A stretch of 64,000 nucleotides of DNA from CAYRFF01 sp964436125 (GTDB lineage: Bacteria; Bacteroidota; Bacteroidia; Chitinophagales; Saprospiraceae), in NCBI GenBank assembly GCA_964436125.1, contig CAYTBT010000006.1, positions 1 through 64,000 of the forward strand. Reading direction: 5' to 3'. The notes under the pieces were generated by a model. That model worked only from the letters and a program-made list of their open reading frames with translations. It was not told where the DNA came from and ran no database searches. The position numbers and the translations under genes were made by a program. Each line of letters opens with the position of its first letter. The first letter of the stretch is position 1. Below are positions 26,439-35,158 of this stretch, piece by piece.

Positions 26439-27587
26439 ATGAATTTTACAGATTTAGAACTTAATAAAGAAATTGTTGAATCCCTTGAGTACATGGGATT
26501 TACAGAGGCAACACCGATACAAGAAAAAGCGATTCCCGCTATCTTGAAAGGGAAGGACCTTATAGGATGTGCACAGACAGGAACAGGGAAAACAGCTGCA
26601 TTCCTCTTGCCATTATTCCAGCTTATCCTTGAGGATAAACAGAATGGTAATTGCTCAGCGCTCATCCTTGCACCGACACGAGAACTTGCCGTGCAGATTG
26701 ATGAACAGATACAAGGGCTGGGATATTTTGCAGGGATAAGTTCTTTTCCGGTTTACGGAGGAGGCGGAGGCCAAGAATGGATACAGCAGAAGAAGGCGAT
26801 GAAAAAAGGAGCCGATATAATTGTTGCCACACCGGGGAAGCTGCTTTCTCACTTAAAATCCAAAGACATTGATTTTAAAGGCTTAAAGTACCTCGTATTG
26901 GATGAGGCAGATCGCATGCTGGATATCGGATTTTACGAGGATATTATGGAAATTATCGGGCAATTGCCGACAAGAAGACAGAATCTCCTCTTCAGTGCTA
27001 CCATGGACCCTAAAATCCGGAAGTTATCCTCGGAAATTCTACACAATCCTGTAGAAATTACGATAGCCCTTGCTAAGCCCGCCGAGGGTGTTCTGCAAGT
27101 TGCATATAAAGTGTACGATAATCAGAAAGTCAAGCTCATCAAATCCCTGATAGATGATAAACCTAAATATTCATCGATACTTATCTTCTGCTCGACAAAG
27201 CGAAAAGTAAGTGAAGTTTCTCGGAAACTGAAGAACAAGAATTTTCTCGTTCGTTCAATCAGCTCTGACCTCAATCAAGATGAACGCGAGAGCGTATTAA
27301 GCGGATTCAAAGCACGGAAAATCCGCGTTCTTGTGGCAACAGATGTTATTTCGCGCGGTATTGACATCGAAGATATAAATCTTATTATCAACTATGATTT
27401 ACCGGGTGATGCAGAAAGTTACGTACATAGGATAGGGCGTACCGCCCGAGCAGAATCTACAGGAGTGGCCATAAGTTTTGTCAATAAAGACGACAGAGAT
27501 GCCTTGAGGAAAATCGAGCGACTCATTGAACAGAAAGTGCCTATAGCACTACTACCGCCCGAGCTGGGGAAGGCTCCCAAGTGGTAG
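26439..27587 (+). CDS. DEAD-box RNA helicase, RhlE-like
   Basis: 382 residues from the ATG at 26439; the longer frame to 26382 adds 19 residues that do not look like the family. The start FTDLELNKEIVESLEYMGF and Q-motif TPIQEKAIP are followed by AQTGTGKT (motif I), PTRELA (Ia), TPGKL, DEAD (II), SAT (III), RGIDIEDI (V) and HRIGRTAR (VI). It has almost no C-terminal extension, so it is a minimal helicase core. It acts on structured RNA in ribosome assembly or decay. It converges on the DUF2207 gene with only 8 bp between stops. Confidence 0.93.
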   Translation: MNFTDLELNKEIVESLEYMGFTEATPIQEKAIPAILKGKDLIGCAQTGTGKTAAFLLPLFQLILEDKQNGNCSALILAPTRELAVQIDEQIQGLGYFAGISSFPVYGGGGGQEWIQQKKAMKKGADIIVATPGKLLSHLKSKDIDFKGLKYLVLDEADRMLDIGFYEDIMEIIGQLPTRRQNLLFSATMDPKIRKLSSEILHNPVEITIALAKPAEGVLQVAYKVYDNQKVKLIKSLIDDKPKYSSILIFCSTKRKVSEVSRKLKNKNFLVRSISSDLNQDERESVLSGFKARKIRVLVATDVISRGIDIEDINLIINYDLPGDAESYVHRIGRTARAESTGVAISFVNKDDRDALRKIERLIEQKVPIALLPPELGKAPKW

Positions 27588-27595
27588 TACACTTT

Positions 27596-29386
27596 TTACC
27601 CGGCTCCACCTGCAGCTCCTCCACCGGCTGCACCGGCTGATGCGCCGACTCCTCCGGCGATACCTGTACTTGCAGATGCGCCGAGTGCTCCTAGACTTGT
27701 AACGGTCGTTGAAAGATCTGCCGGACCTGAGCTCGATAGAGCACTGAACCAAAAAAATGCTGCATAAACGCCATTATTCCCTGCGAGCAATGTCTCGATA
27801 CTATGCTTGGGAAGCATCATCGCTACGGCATAAATAAAATGTTGTCCCAGTAAGGATTGATCGTAATTCATTTTGCCCGCATGAAGTAATCTGTCTCTAT
27901 ATATTTTCCACATTTGATATTGCCTTTCACCTTCCGGCGTACGTCGTATGATTGTCAAGGACAAGAAGAAAAAAATCAATACAATAAAGAAGGAGATGAG
28001 CGCCACCTTGGCACCCAGTACTAAGGCTACAATAACTAGAATAAATAAAATTCCTTGAATAATCATATTCAATGCCATGCCGCGGTAGCTGTTTCTATCG
28101 TACCAGTGCTTTTCTTTACAATCCTTCTTAAATCGCTTCTTCCATTTATTCACCCACTTATTCTTTTTTACAGAGTTTTCCCCGAATACTTTATCGAGCT
28201 CATTTATTCCTGATGCAAGGCTAGAAAGCACCTTCTCATAGAGAAAATCTTCCCAGCCATTCAGTTGATCGCCCTTTGGACGCGGCATTTTTTCAACAAT
28301 AAAGCGCTTTTTACTTTTCTGAAACCAGTTGTCATCTCGTGGTTCGACTTCTTTAATCAGAAAATATTTCCTTCGGGCAAGATCGAGTAGGGTGGCAATA
28401 ACTAAATTTCCACCGATGAATTTATTCCTCATAAGCCAGCCGGCTACAGCAGGTTTTAGTTTGCCCGGAATCCTCAAGTCGCCTTTAGGTGATTTGGATA
28501 CATGCGTTTTATGCCTTTTCCCATAGGTATTATAGAAGTAAACAAATGCGAGTATGCTCAAGACCGCACTTATAATCGTCAGCCATAAACCGTATTTCTT
28601 ATGTAATTTCTCCTTCTGAACTTTCTGTGCATAAGCAATGCGATATGCTTTCTCATCTTCTTGTGCTGAAGCGAGGGTAAATTCAGGGTCTGTTGTACTT
28701 ATCAGACTTTCGTCAAATAGCTTTCTAGGAAAAACCGCCCTTACCTTAAGATATTCATCATCATCGAGATCAATTGCTTGCACTTCATAAGCTCCCGGCA
28801 TTTTCTGTAATTCTATCCGATCCTGTGGCCCACGTGTCCAGACATATATTGAATCTTTACTTATCGCTCGAGGCAAATGGAGTTGAATGTGCAGGCTTTG
28901 AGTTGCTTTCTCGCGATCGCTGCTGATAAAGTTCCAGAAGAATTCTGCCCATTTTTTTCCGTACACAATTCCTCCTTCCAAAGTATAGGATATAGTAAAA
29001 GTCCTGCTCTCATCCTCCGCGCTGTAAAACCACTTAATCTGAACAAAATCATCATCCCGATTTATAATGTAAGTACCACTCTCTTTAGAATTGGATCGCT
29101 GGAAAGGCCTTTTCCCCTCGTAAACTTCTATATCTTTAATGCGTGTAAAACCCTTCAAGGGCAGGCGATAGTCCGCCCAAGTGAAATCCCCTTCATATAC
29201 ATAGCGACGCGTTTCACTTATGTGGATATCTCCCTCTGAATTGACCTGGACAGCTATATTTATCTCCGGAATCTCATACTCATCGGCATAAATTGTCTCT
29301 GTCTGTAGAAAAAGGAGAAAAAACAGGCCGCAAGGGAGGATATATCTTAATTGTTTACTTAAGCTTTCCGATATTTTCTGCAACAT
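27596..29386 (-). CDS. DUF2207 membrane protein with Gly/Ala-rich tail
   Basis: 596 residues. Signal peptide (to about 34), a large extracytoplasmic DUF2207 domain (about 35-230, with VQVNSEGDIHISETRRYVYEG), a TM segment (about 268-290), a cytoplasmic domain (about 300-450) and two TM helices (about 445-490). The last 40 residues are a low-complexity Gly/Ala/Ser tail (TGIAGGVGASAGAAGGGAA), usual for the C-terminus of this family. Its function is unknown. The upstream gap to the PIF1-like gene holds a large inverted repeat. Confidence 0.88.
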   Translation of the reverse strand: MLQKISESLSKQLRYILPCGLFFLLFLQTETIYADEYEIPEINIAVQVNSEGDIHISETRRYVYEGDFTWADYRLPLKGFTRIKDIEVYEGKRPFQRSNSKESGTYIINRDDDFVQIKWFYSAEDESRTFTISYTLEGGIVYGKKWAEFFWNFISSDREKATQSLHIQLHLPRAISKDSIYVWTRGPQDRIELQKMPGAYEVQAIDLDDDEYLKVRAVFPRKLFDESLISTTDPEFTLASAQEDEKAYRIAYAQKVQKEKLHKKYGLWLTIISAVLSILAFVYFYNTYGKRHKTHVSKSPKGDLRIPGKLKPAVAGWLMRNKFIGGNLVIATLLDLARRKYFLIKEVEPRDDNWFQKSKKRFIVEKMPRPKGDQLNGWEDFLYEKVLSSLASGINELDKVFGENSVKKNKWVNKWKKRFKKDCKEKHWYDRNSYRGMALNMIIQGILFILVIVALVLGAKVALISFFIVLIFFFLSLTIIRRTPEGERQYQMWKIYRDRLLHAGKMNYDQSLLGQHFIYAVAMMLPKHSIETLLAGNNGVYAAFFWFSALSSSGPADLSTTVTSLGALGASASTGIAGGVGASAGAAGGGAAGGAG

Positions 29387-29433
29387 AGTCTTTAATTTCT
29401 AGTGTATTAATACCCAAATCATGCATTAGAAAT

Positions 29434-29558
29434 TGAAGATAAGCACAAAAGTCTGTGAATACAAGCACTTGCTCGAATTTGGTTCTCACCGTAGTCTTAC
29501 TACGATTCCGAGCCAAATTCTTGCGCTAGCCCTTGTCTTCTGTGGCTTTTGCACTTCC
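29434..29558. repeat. Large imperfect inverted repeat
   Basis: Two ~60-base arms around 29497: perfect blocks CGTAGT/ACTACG at the tip and GAATTTGG (29475-29482)/CCAAATTC (29513-29520), then weaker outward similarity (GCACAAAAG against CTTTTGC). It lies between the PIF1-like stop and the DUF2207 start. No open frame is inside. It could be a degenerate MITE, a structured RNA or a cruciform element; no second copy is in this window. Confidence 0.55.
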
Positions 29559-29640
29559 TTTTACATTTCTATTGCACGTTTTGGGTAATATGTGCATTGA
29601 TAAACTGATTGAGCCTTTTTAGAAGCGATTCCCGGTCACC

Positions 29641-30930
29641 CTAGCTCCATTTCTCTGCATCGCGATAAAAGTCCACAATGCGCTCATCGATAATTATATC
29701 CCTGGCTTCGATCTTCCGCTTTAAAATGATTCCATCCAGTGACTTACAGCGACTTAAAGCTACGTATGTCTGACCATGAGCAAATGCACCTCGCCCTAAT
29801 TCTATAATACATTTATCATAGGTTTTCCCCTGACTCTTATGAATAGTCGTAGCCCATGCAAGCTTTAAAGGATATTGTTTAAACTTGCCAGCGACCTTAG
29901 ACTTAATTTTAGGCACGCCATCTTCCTCTTTTACCTTATACTTGACCTTTTCCCATTCGGACTTTTCTATCTCGACCAGCTCCTTTTTCTTGTTTTGTTC
30001 AATCTCAACCACAATCTTATCGGCTTCCAGTTCCCTGATAATCCCTATTGTTCCGTTGACATATCGTCCCTCTGGATCATTTTTAATACACATTACCTGA
30101 GCGCCTTTCTTGAGGCTGAGGATTTCATCGGTGGGGAAGACATATTTGCCGAAATCCCCTTTGACTTCAGCTTGAAAGTTAAACACCGGTTCATCCAGTT
30201 TCCGCAGAGCCTTCATGTTTTTCACCTTTGCAAGGGCATTGGTGCTAGTAAGGCTGATATAGAACTGTCTATCCTCGCCGATAGGTACGCAACGGCTATT
30301 AATTTTCTTTAGATCACTTGCGTCAAATGTCTGTTCGCGCAATGAATTTAAGAGCCTGATAAACTCTGCATCTTTTTGTCGGTGAATATGCTTGAGTTGA
30401 CGCAGTTGTGGCATACGAGCCTCAAACCACACATTGGCAGAAAAGAAATAGGGTGTGTTGTATTGTTCTCTGAGGTATTGCTTCACCGTTTCATCACTCA
30501 CCACAGGCGGTAATTGAAACAAATCACCAAACATCAGGACCTTCACCCCGCCGAATGGCCGGTAATCTCGCCGAGATTTGCGTAAAGCGATATCAATTGC
30601 ATCCATCAAATCTGCCCTGACCATAGAAATTTCATCAATAACGAGAATTTCAAGGCTTTTCAAGACCTTGGATTTTCTCCCTCGGATAGAAGACGGCAAT
30701 AAAAGTCGTGGTGGGAACTTGAAGAAGCTATGTATCGTCTGTCCACGCACATTGACTGCAGCGATGCCGGTAGGCGCTACCACGGCGACAGATTTCTGTG
30801 TATAATCGACAAAGTGGTTTAATAGAGTTGATTTTCCGGTACCGGCATGACCGCTGATAAAGAGATTTTCTTTACCGTGCTCCATCTCTTTGAGAAGCTC
30901 ATTCTGTTCTTCATTGAGTTGTATTGACAT
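29641..30930 (-). CDS. PIF1/RecD2-like superfamily 1B helicase
   Basis: 429 residues. Walker A GHAGTGKST (about 27-35), PTGIAAVNVRGQTIHSF, Walker B VIDEISMV, GDLFQLPPV and the C-terminal TIHKSQGKT and YVALSRCKS motifs define a 5'-3' DNA helicase of the PIF1 group. Such proteins unwind G-quadruplexes and help replication past obstacles. It shares an operon with a secreted nuclease/phosphatase (5 bp gap), an unexpected pairing. A linker domain with KKELVEIEKSEWEKVKYK sits between the helicase lobes as in Bacteroidota relatives. Confidence 0.9.
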   Translation of the reverse strand: MSIQLNEEQNELLKEMEHGKENLFISGHAGTGKSTLLNHFVDYTQKSVAVVAPTGIAAVNVRGQTIHSFFKFPPRLLLPSSIRGRKSKVLKSLEILVIDEISMVRADLMDAIDIALRKSRRDYRPFGGVKVLMFGDLFQLPPVVSDETVKQYLREQYNTPYFFSANVWFEARMPQLRQLKHIHRQKDAEFIRLLNSLREQTFDASDLKKINSRCVPIGEDRQFYISLTSTNALAKVKNMKALRKLDEPVFNFQAEVKGDFGKYVFPTDEILSLKKGAQVMCIKNDPEGRYVNGTIGIIRELEADKIVVEIEQNKKKELVEIEKSEWEKVKYKVKEEDGVPKIKSKVAGKFKQYPLKLAWATTIHKSQGKTYDKCIIELGRGAFAHGQTYVALSRCKSLDGIILKRKIEARDIIIDERIVDFYRDAEKWS

Positions 30931-30935
30931 GTCTC

Positions 30936-32027
30936 TTAATTGAGCTGTTCTTGTTTCTTTATCAGATACATATAAACCGGAAAATGGTCGCTATAACCAC
31001 CCATAAAATTATCTCCGACGAATGTCCTGAATGGATATCCTTTAAAGGCCCCATATCGCTGCAATAAATATCTACGCTTAAATATATGGGATGAAAAGAA
31101 TTGAAAGCCTTGTTCATCATCAAGTAGAGGACAAGAAATAATTATCTGATCAAAGAGGTTCCAAGCGTCGTGGTAGGCGAGTGTCCCTATACCGTTTTTA
31201 TAATAATCCATCATCGTGTTATATAAACCACCCTTTTCACAATCGGCTTTTTCTCCGGCTACTTTTAAATAATCTGTAACACTGGGAGACACCGGATCAT
31301 CATTTAAATCACCCATAATAATAATCTTGGCATTGGGATCGCTTGCTTTAATGGAATCGACCTTGGCGCGACATACCTTTGCCGCTTTATTTCTCTTCGG
31401 CGCAGAAGCTGCTTGTCCACCGCTTCTGGATGGCCAGTGATTAATAAAGATATGTAGATCTTCATCTTGTAATTTGCCATGTACATAAAGGATGTCTCTG
31501 GTGTAATCGGGACTTCCATCACTCCGCGTTAAGTCAATCTTTAAAAGCTCAAAGCCCGTAGGAACAAATACCCGCGGATTGAAGATCAAGGCAACATCAA
31601 TTCCCCTTTCATCGGGAGAATCGCCATGGATTACTTGATAGTGCCTGTCACGGATGCTTTTTTCATTGACGAGATCCAGGACAACCTTTAAATTTTCCAC
31701 TTCACATAATCCGAGAATATCAACACCGTCATTGTCTATACTTGTTCCTATTTCACTGATAACTTTACTCATATTATCCAGTTTCTTCTCATATTTCTCG
31801 GTATTCCATTCCTTGGGACTATCAGGGAGGAATTCACTATCGTGTGTATCAGGTGAATTTATTGTGTCAAATAGGTTCTCGATATTGTAAAAGCCTATAG
31901 TGACAAGCTCATATCGCCCGTCCAGCTTTCGCAAATTACGTTCTTCTTTTGTTGTCTTATTTGTACCGATACAAGCTTGAATAAATAGCGCAAGGAATAA
32001 TAGGACAACAAGTTTAATTCTCTCCAT
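30936..32027 (-). CDS. Endonuclease/exonuclease/phosphatase-family lipoprotein
   Basis: 363 residues. The signal peptide ends in IQAC, a lipobox, so the enzyme is probably anchored in the outer membrane. The EEP fold is clear: FYNIENLFDT, GLCEVENL with the metal Glu, NHWPSRSGG, GDLNDDP with the catalytic Asp/Asn, and a final YSDHFPVYMYL His. It hydrolyses phosphodiesters, likely nucleic acids or phospholipids, outside the cell. It is divergent from a TonB receptor and DUF5689 lipoprotein that would import or bind products, a set seen in phosphorus acquisition. Confidence 0.88.
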   Translation of the reverse strand: MERIKLVVLLFLALFIQACIGTNKTTKEERNLRKLDGRYELVTIGFYNIENLFDTINSPDTHDSEFLPDSPKEWNTEKYEKKLDNMSKVISEIGTSIDNDGVDILGLCEVENLKVVLDLVNEKSIRDRHYQVIHGDSPDERGIDVALIFNPRVFVPTGFELLKIDLTRSDGSPDYTRDILYVHGKLQDEDLHIFINHWPSRSGGQAASAPKRNKAAKVCRAKVDSIKASDPNAKIIIMGDLNDDPVSPSVTDYLKVAGEKADCEKGGLYNTMMDYYKNGIGTLAYHDAWNLFDQIIISCPLLDDEQGFQFFSSHIFKRRYLLQRYGAFKGYPFRTFVGDNFMGGYSDHFPVYMYLIKKQEQLN

Positions 32028-32254
32028 GAGGTGTTTACATTTAAAAATAAGTATATATAATTCATTGCAAATGTCTTGATTTTATCCCAATAAGTGTAAA
32101 ATATCTTTCTCTTTCAATAAAATCCCTGTTTTGGCTTATCCAAAAATTTGGATATCAAGACAATCTGTACACACAGCCTGACATAGACTTACCTATCTAA
32201 GACAATAATTAATTCTAGAACCGAGAGAAGAAATTTAGGCATAAACCATAAAAA

Positions 32255-32287
32255 ATTGTGGAATATGGCAGATATAGTTTACTTTTG
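32255..32287 (+). promoter_or_regulatory. Promoter of the TonB receptor/DUF5689 operon
   Basis: ATTG (32255-32258), 21-bp spacer and a perfect TACTTTTG -7 box (32280-32287). Start near 32294, leader about 27 bases. The minus-strand nuclease promoter must lie in the same 293-bp gap, but I cannot place it. Confidence 0.6.
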
Positions 32288-32320
32288 TGACCAGAAATAT
32301 GTTTTAACCATCCCAGAAAC

Positions 32321-35149
32321 ATGAACATGAATAAAAGAAATATACTCCTTTTTTTCTTCTTACAGATTTTTCTCTTCGCGGGCCTACGAGCCCAAGATGG
32401 GAGCATTGAAGGAACTATTTATAATAAAAATTCTCAGAAACCGGTCGCCGAGGCGAGCATTAAGATAATATCAACGCAACTGGAGACTTCAAGTGATTCC
32501 GATGGAAAATTTTCTTTCGAAGGGCTTGATGCGGGAACATACATTTTCCAGATCACAGCGCGTGGTTATCTAGCTGAATACAGGACAATTGATCTCGACG
32601 CAGGCGAGCATTATAATTTTGGTGATATTTATATCATAGCAGATGACCGCGATATAACGGTATCTGCCGGTACAGATGCACAGCAATTTGTAACGGTTTC
32701 CGGAGATGATATGCTCGGCAATGATCAACAAGGCATTCAGAATACCGCAGCATTGTTATCGGCGTCCAAGGATGTTTTCTTATCGGCTACAGCATATAAT
32801 TTCAGTGCATTTAGATTTGACGTCAGAGGGCTAGAGTCCAAGTACAACACCTTATTATTAAATGGTGTAAATATCAATGATCCGGCAAGTGGAAACGTTT
32901 ATTGGAGCTTGTGGGGCGGGTTGAATGATATGTTCAGATTCCGGCAAGTAGATATGGATATGGGCGCCAAGGATTTTGCAATGGGTTCCATCAATGGGGC
33001 ATCGATGATAGATCTGCGAGCATCACAGCAATACAAGCAAACCAGAGTTTCTTATGCAATGAGTAACCGTTCATATCGGAATAGAATAATGCTTACGCAT
33101 AGTACAGGATTACTTAAGAACGGATGGGCATTTGCTTTCTCGGGTTCCCGTCGATGGGCACAATCAGGCTATAATCCCGGTACTCCTTATGATGCTTATG
33201 CATATTTTGTAGGGATAGAAAAAGTGTTCAATAAAAAGCATGCCATAGGTCTTACGGTATTGGGAGCGCCGCGCTGGTATGGAAAATCCTCTCCGAGTGT
33301 ACAAGAAGCCAAAGATCTTGCCGGAACCAATTTTTACAATAGCTACTGGGGCTATCAAGATGGGAAAGTACGGAATTCAAGGATAAGACATACCAATGAA
33401 CCTATAGGAATATTGCGTTATGATTTTACACCCGACGAGAAAACACATTTACGCGTTTCTGCCTATATGCAGAAAGGAACAAATGGTTCGACGGCATTAA
33501 ATTGGTTTAATGATACAAGTGATCCGCGTCCTACTTATTATAGAAAACTCCCTTCTTATTCTGATAATCCGGAAGTTGCAGCAGCTAAGGCACATGCATG
33601 GCGGACCAATACCGATATCTCACAGATCGACTGGGAAAAGTTGTATGAAATTAATTCTTTATCAACCTTAACCATTGAAAATGCCAATGGCTCCGGCACA
33701 AGCTATACCGGAAACTTTGCGCGTTACCTCGTGGAAGACAGAAGATATGATGGTACGCAATACGGGCTTAATGCTGTTTACAATAAAATCTTAAATCCAC
33801 ATTTTCAATGGACCGTCGGAGCCAATTACAACTATGCTCTGGACCACAATTACAAAATTGCCAAGGACTTACTCGGAGCTGATTTTTATGTGAATGTCGA
33901 CAAATTTGCCCTCCGGGATTCGTCTGAAAATAAGACCTTTATCCAGAACAATCTCGCAGTCCCCAATCAGATAATCTATGAGGGGGATAAATTTGGTTAT
34001 GAATACAATACGATAGTTCACAGAGCTCGAGTATGGTCTCAAGGACAATACACGATGGGGAAACTCGCATTGCATTTAAGCGGGGCTTTAACATCGACAC
34101 GCTTCTGGAGAGATGGACTTGTACGAAATGGTAAATTTCCGGAAAACTCCTATGGAAAATCAGATATTGCAAGCTTTCTCGATTACAGCGTTAAAACGGG
34201 AATTCGCTATGCATTTAATGGAAGGCACTTCCTCTATGCCAATGGAATGATAGCAACGCAAGCTCCCTACCTCAGAAATAGCTTTACGAGTATAAGGACT
34301 AGAGATCAACTTATACCGGGGCTGGAACAAGAGAAAATACTTGCTGGAGAAGCCGGCTATATAATCCGCTCTCCCTATGTAAAATTCCGGTTCTCTGCTT
34401 ATGCAATTCAATTCAAAGATCAATCTGAAACGCGTTCATTCTTCCTCGATGAAGACGGTAGGTCGACCTTTGATAATATCGTAAGTCGCGGATATGTGAA
34501 TCTCACCATGACCGGAATTAATAAAAGACATGCAGGGCTTGAGGCCGCAATTGATGTACAGATATTACCCGGACTATCTATAAAGAGCGCAGGAGCAATA
34601 GGAGAGTATATTTATACAAGCAGGCCTAAGGTTTCCGCGATTCTCGACAATAATCAGACCTATATAATTAAGGATGAGACCGCTTATCTGAAAGGTTTTT
34701 ACGTTTCAGGCACACCACAGACAGTTTTTAATATAGGCTTGAATTATGATGCACCGCATTACTGGTTTGCTTCCCTTACCTGGAACTATTACAACCGCAC
34801 TTATCTAGATTTCTTTCCCTTGAGAAGGACTCAACTAGCAGTAAAAGGTGCACAGCCCGGTACGGATCTGTGGAATGAAATAATTAATCAAGAGAAAGCA
34901 CCGTCGGGATTTACACTTGACTTTTTCGGAGGAAAATCGTTTAAGCTAGAGAACTACTATCTCTATTTCCTCGTAGGTGTGAATAATATATTGAACAATA
35001 CTGATCTGATAACAGGAGGATTTGAGCAATATCGATATAGGATCGTGGAGGATGCATATAGTCAGACACCGGATCCCCATGAATTCCCAAGGAATTATTT
35101 CTATGCTTATGGCCTTAATTATTACATCAGTTTAACACTTAGAATTTAA
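32321..35149 (+). CDS. TonB-dependent receptor with carboxypeptidase-regulatory domain
   Basis: 942 residues. Signal peptide (to RAQ, about 24), a CarboxypepD-regulatory-like beta domain (25-110, GTIYNKNSQKPVAEASIKI), plug (RGLESKYNTLLLNGVNINDP) and a long beta-barrel ending in YISLTLRI. It is larger than siderophore receptors and pairs with a DUF5689 lipoprotein 9 bp downstream, a SusC/SusD-like arrangement. The divergent nuclease/phosphatase suggests nucleotides, oligonucleotides or phosphate esters as substrate. That cargo is an inference. Confidence 0.88.
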   Translation: MNMNKRNILLFFFLQIFLFAGLRAQDGSIEGTIYNKNSQKPVAEASIKIISTQLETSSDSDGKFSFEGLDAGTYIFQITARGYLAEYRTIDLDAGEHYNFGDIYIIADDRDITVSAGTDAQQFVTVSGDDMLGNDQQGIQNTAALLSASKDVFLSATAYNFSAFRFDVRGLESKYNTLLLNGVNINDPASGNVYWSLWGGLNDMFRFRQVDMDMGAKDFAMGSINGASMIDLRASQQYKQTRVSYAMSNRSYRNRIMLTHSTGLLKNGWAFAFSGSRRWAQSGYNPGTPYDAYAYFVGIEKVFNKKHAIGLTVLGAPRWYGKSSPSVQEAKDLAGTNFYNSYWGYQDGKVRNSRIRHTNEPIGILRYDFTPDEKTHLRVSAYMQKGTNGSTALNWFNDTSDPRPTYYRKLPSYSDNPEVAAAKAHAWRTNTDISQIDWEKLYEINSLSTLTIENANGSGTSYTGNFARYLVEDRRYDGTQYGLNAVYNKILNPHFQWTVGANYNYALDHNYKIAKDLLGADFYVNVDKFALRDSSENKTFIQNNLAVPNQIIYEGDKFGYEYNTIVHRARVWSQGQYTMGKLALHLSGALTSTRFWRDGLVRNGKFPENSYGKSDIASFLDYSVKTGIRYAFNGRHFLYANGMIATQAPYLRNSFTSIRTRDQLIPGLEQEKILAGEAGYIIRSPYVKFRFSAYAIQFKDQSETRSFFLDEDGRSTFDNIVSRGYVNLTMTGINKRHAGLEAAIDVQILPGLSIKSAGAIGEYIYTSRPKVSAILDNNQTYIIKDETAYLKGFYVSGTPQTVFNIGLNYDAPHYWFASLTWNYYNRTYLDFFPLRRTQLAVKGAQPGTDLWNEIINQEKAPSGFTLDFFGGKSFKLENYYLYFLVGVNNILNNTDLITGGFEQYRYRIVEDAYSQTPDPHEFPRNYFYAYGLNYYISLTLRI

Positions 35150-35158
35150 ATTATCACA

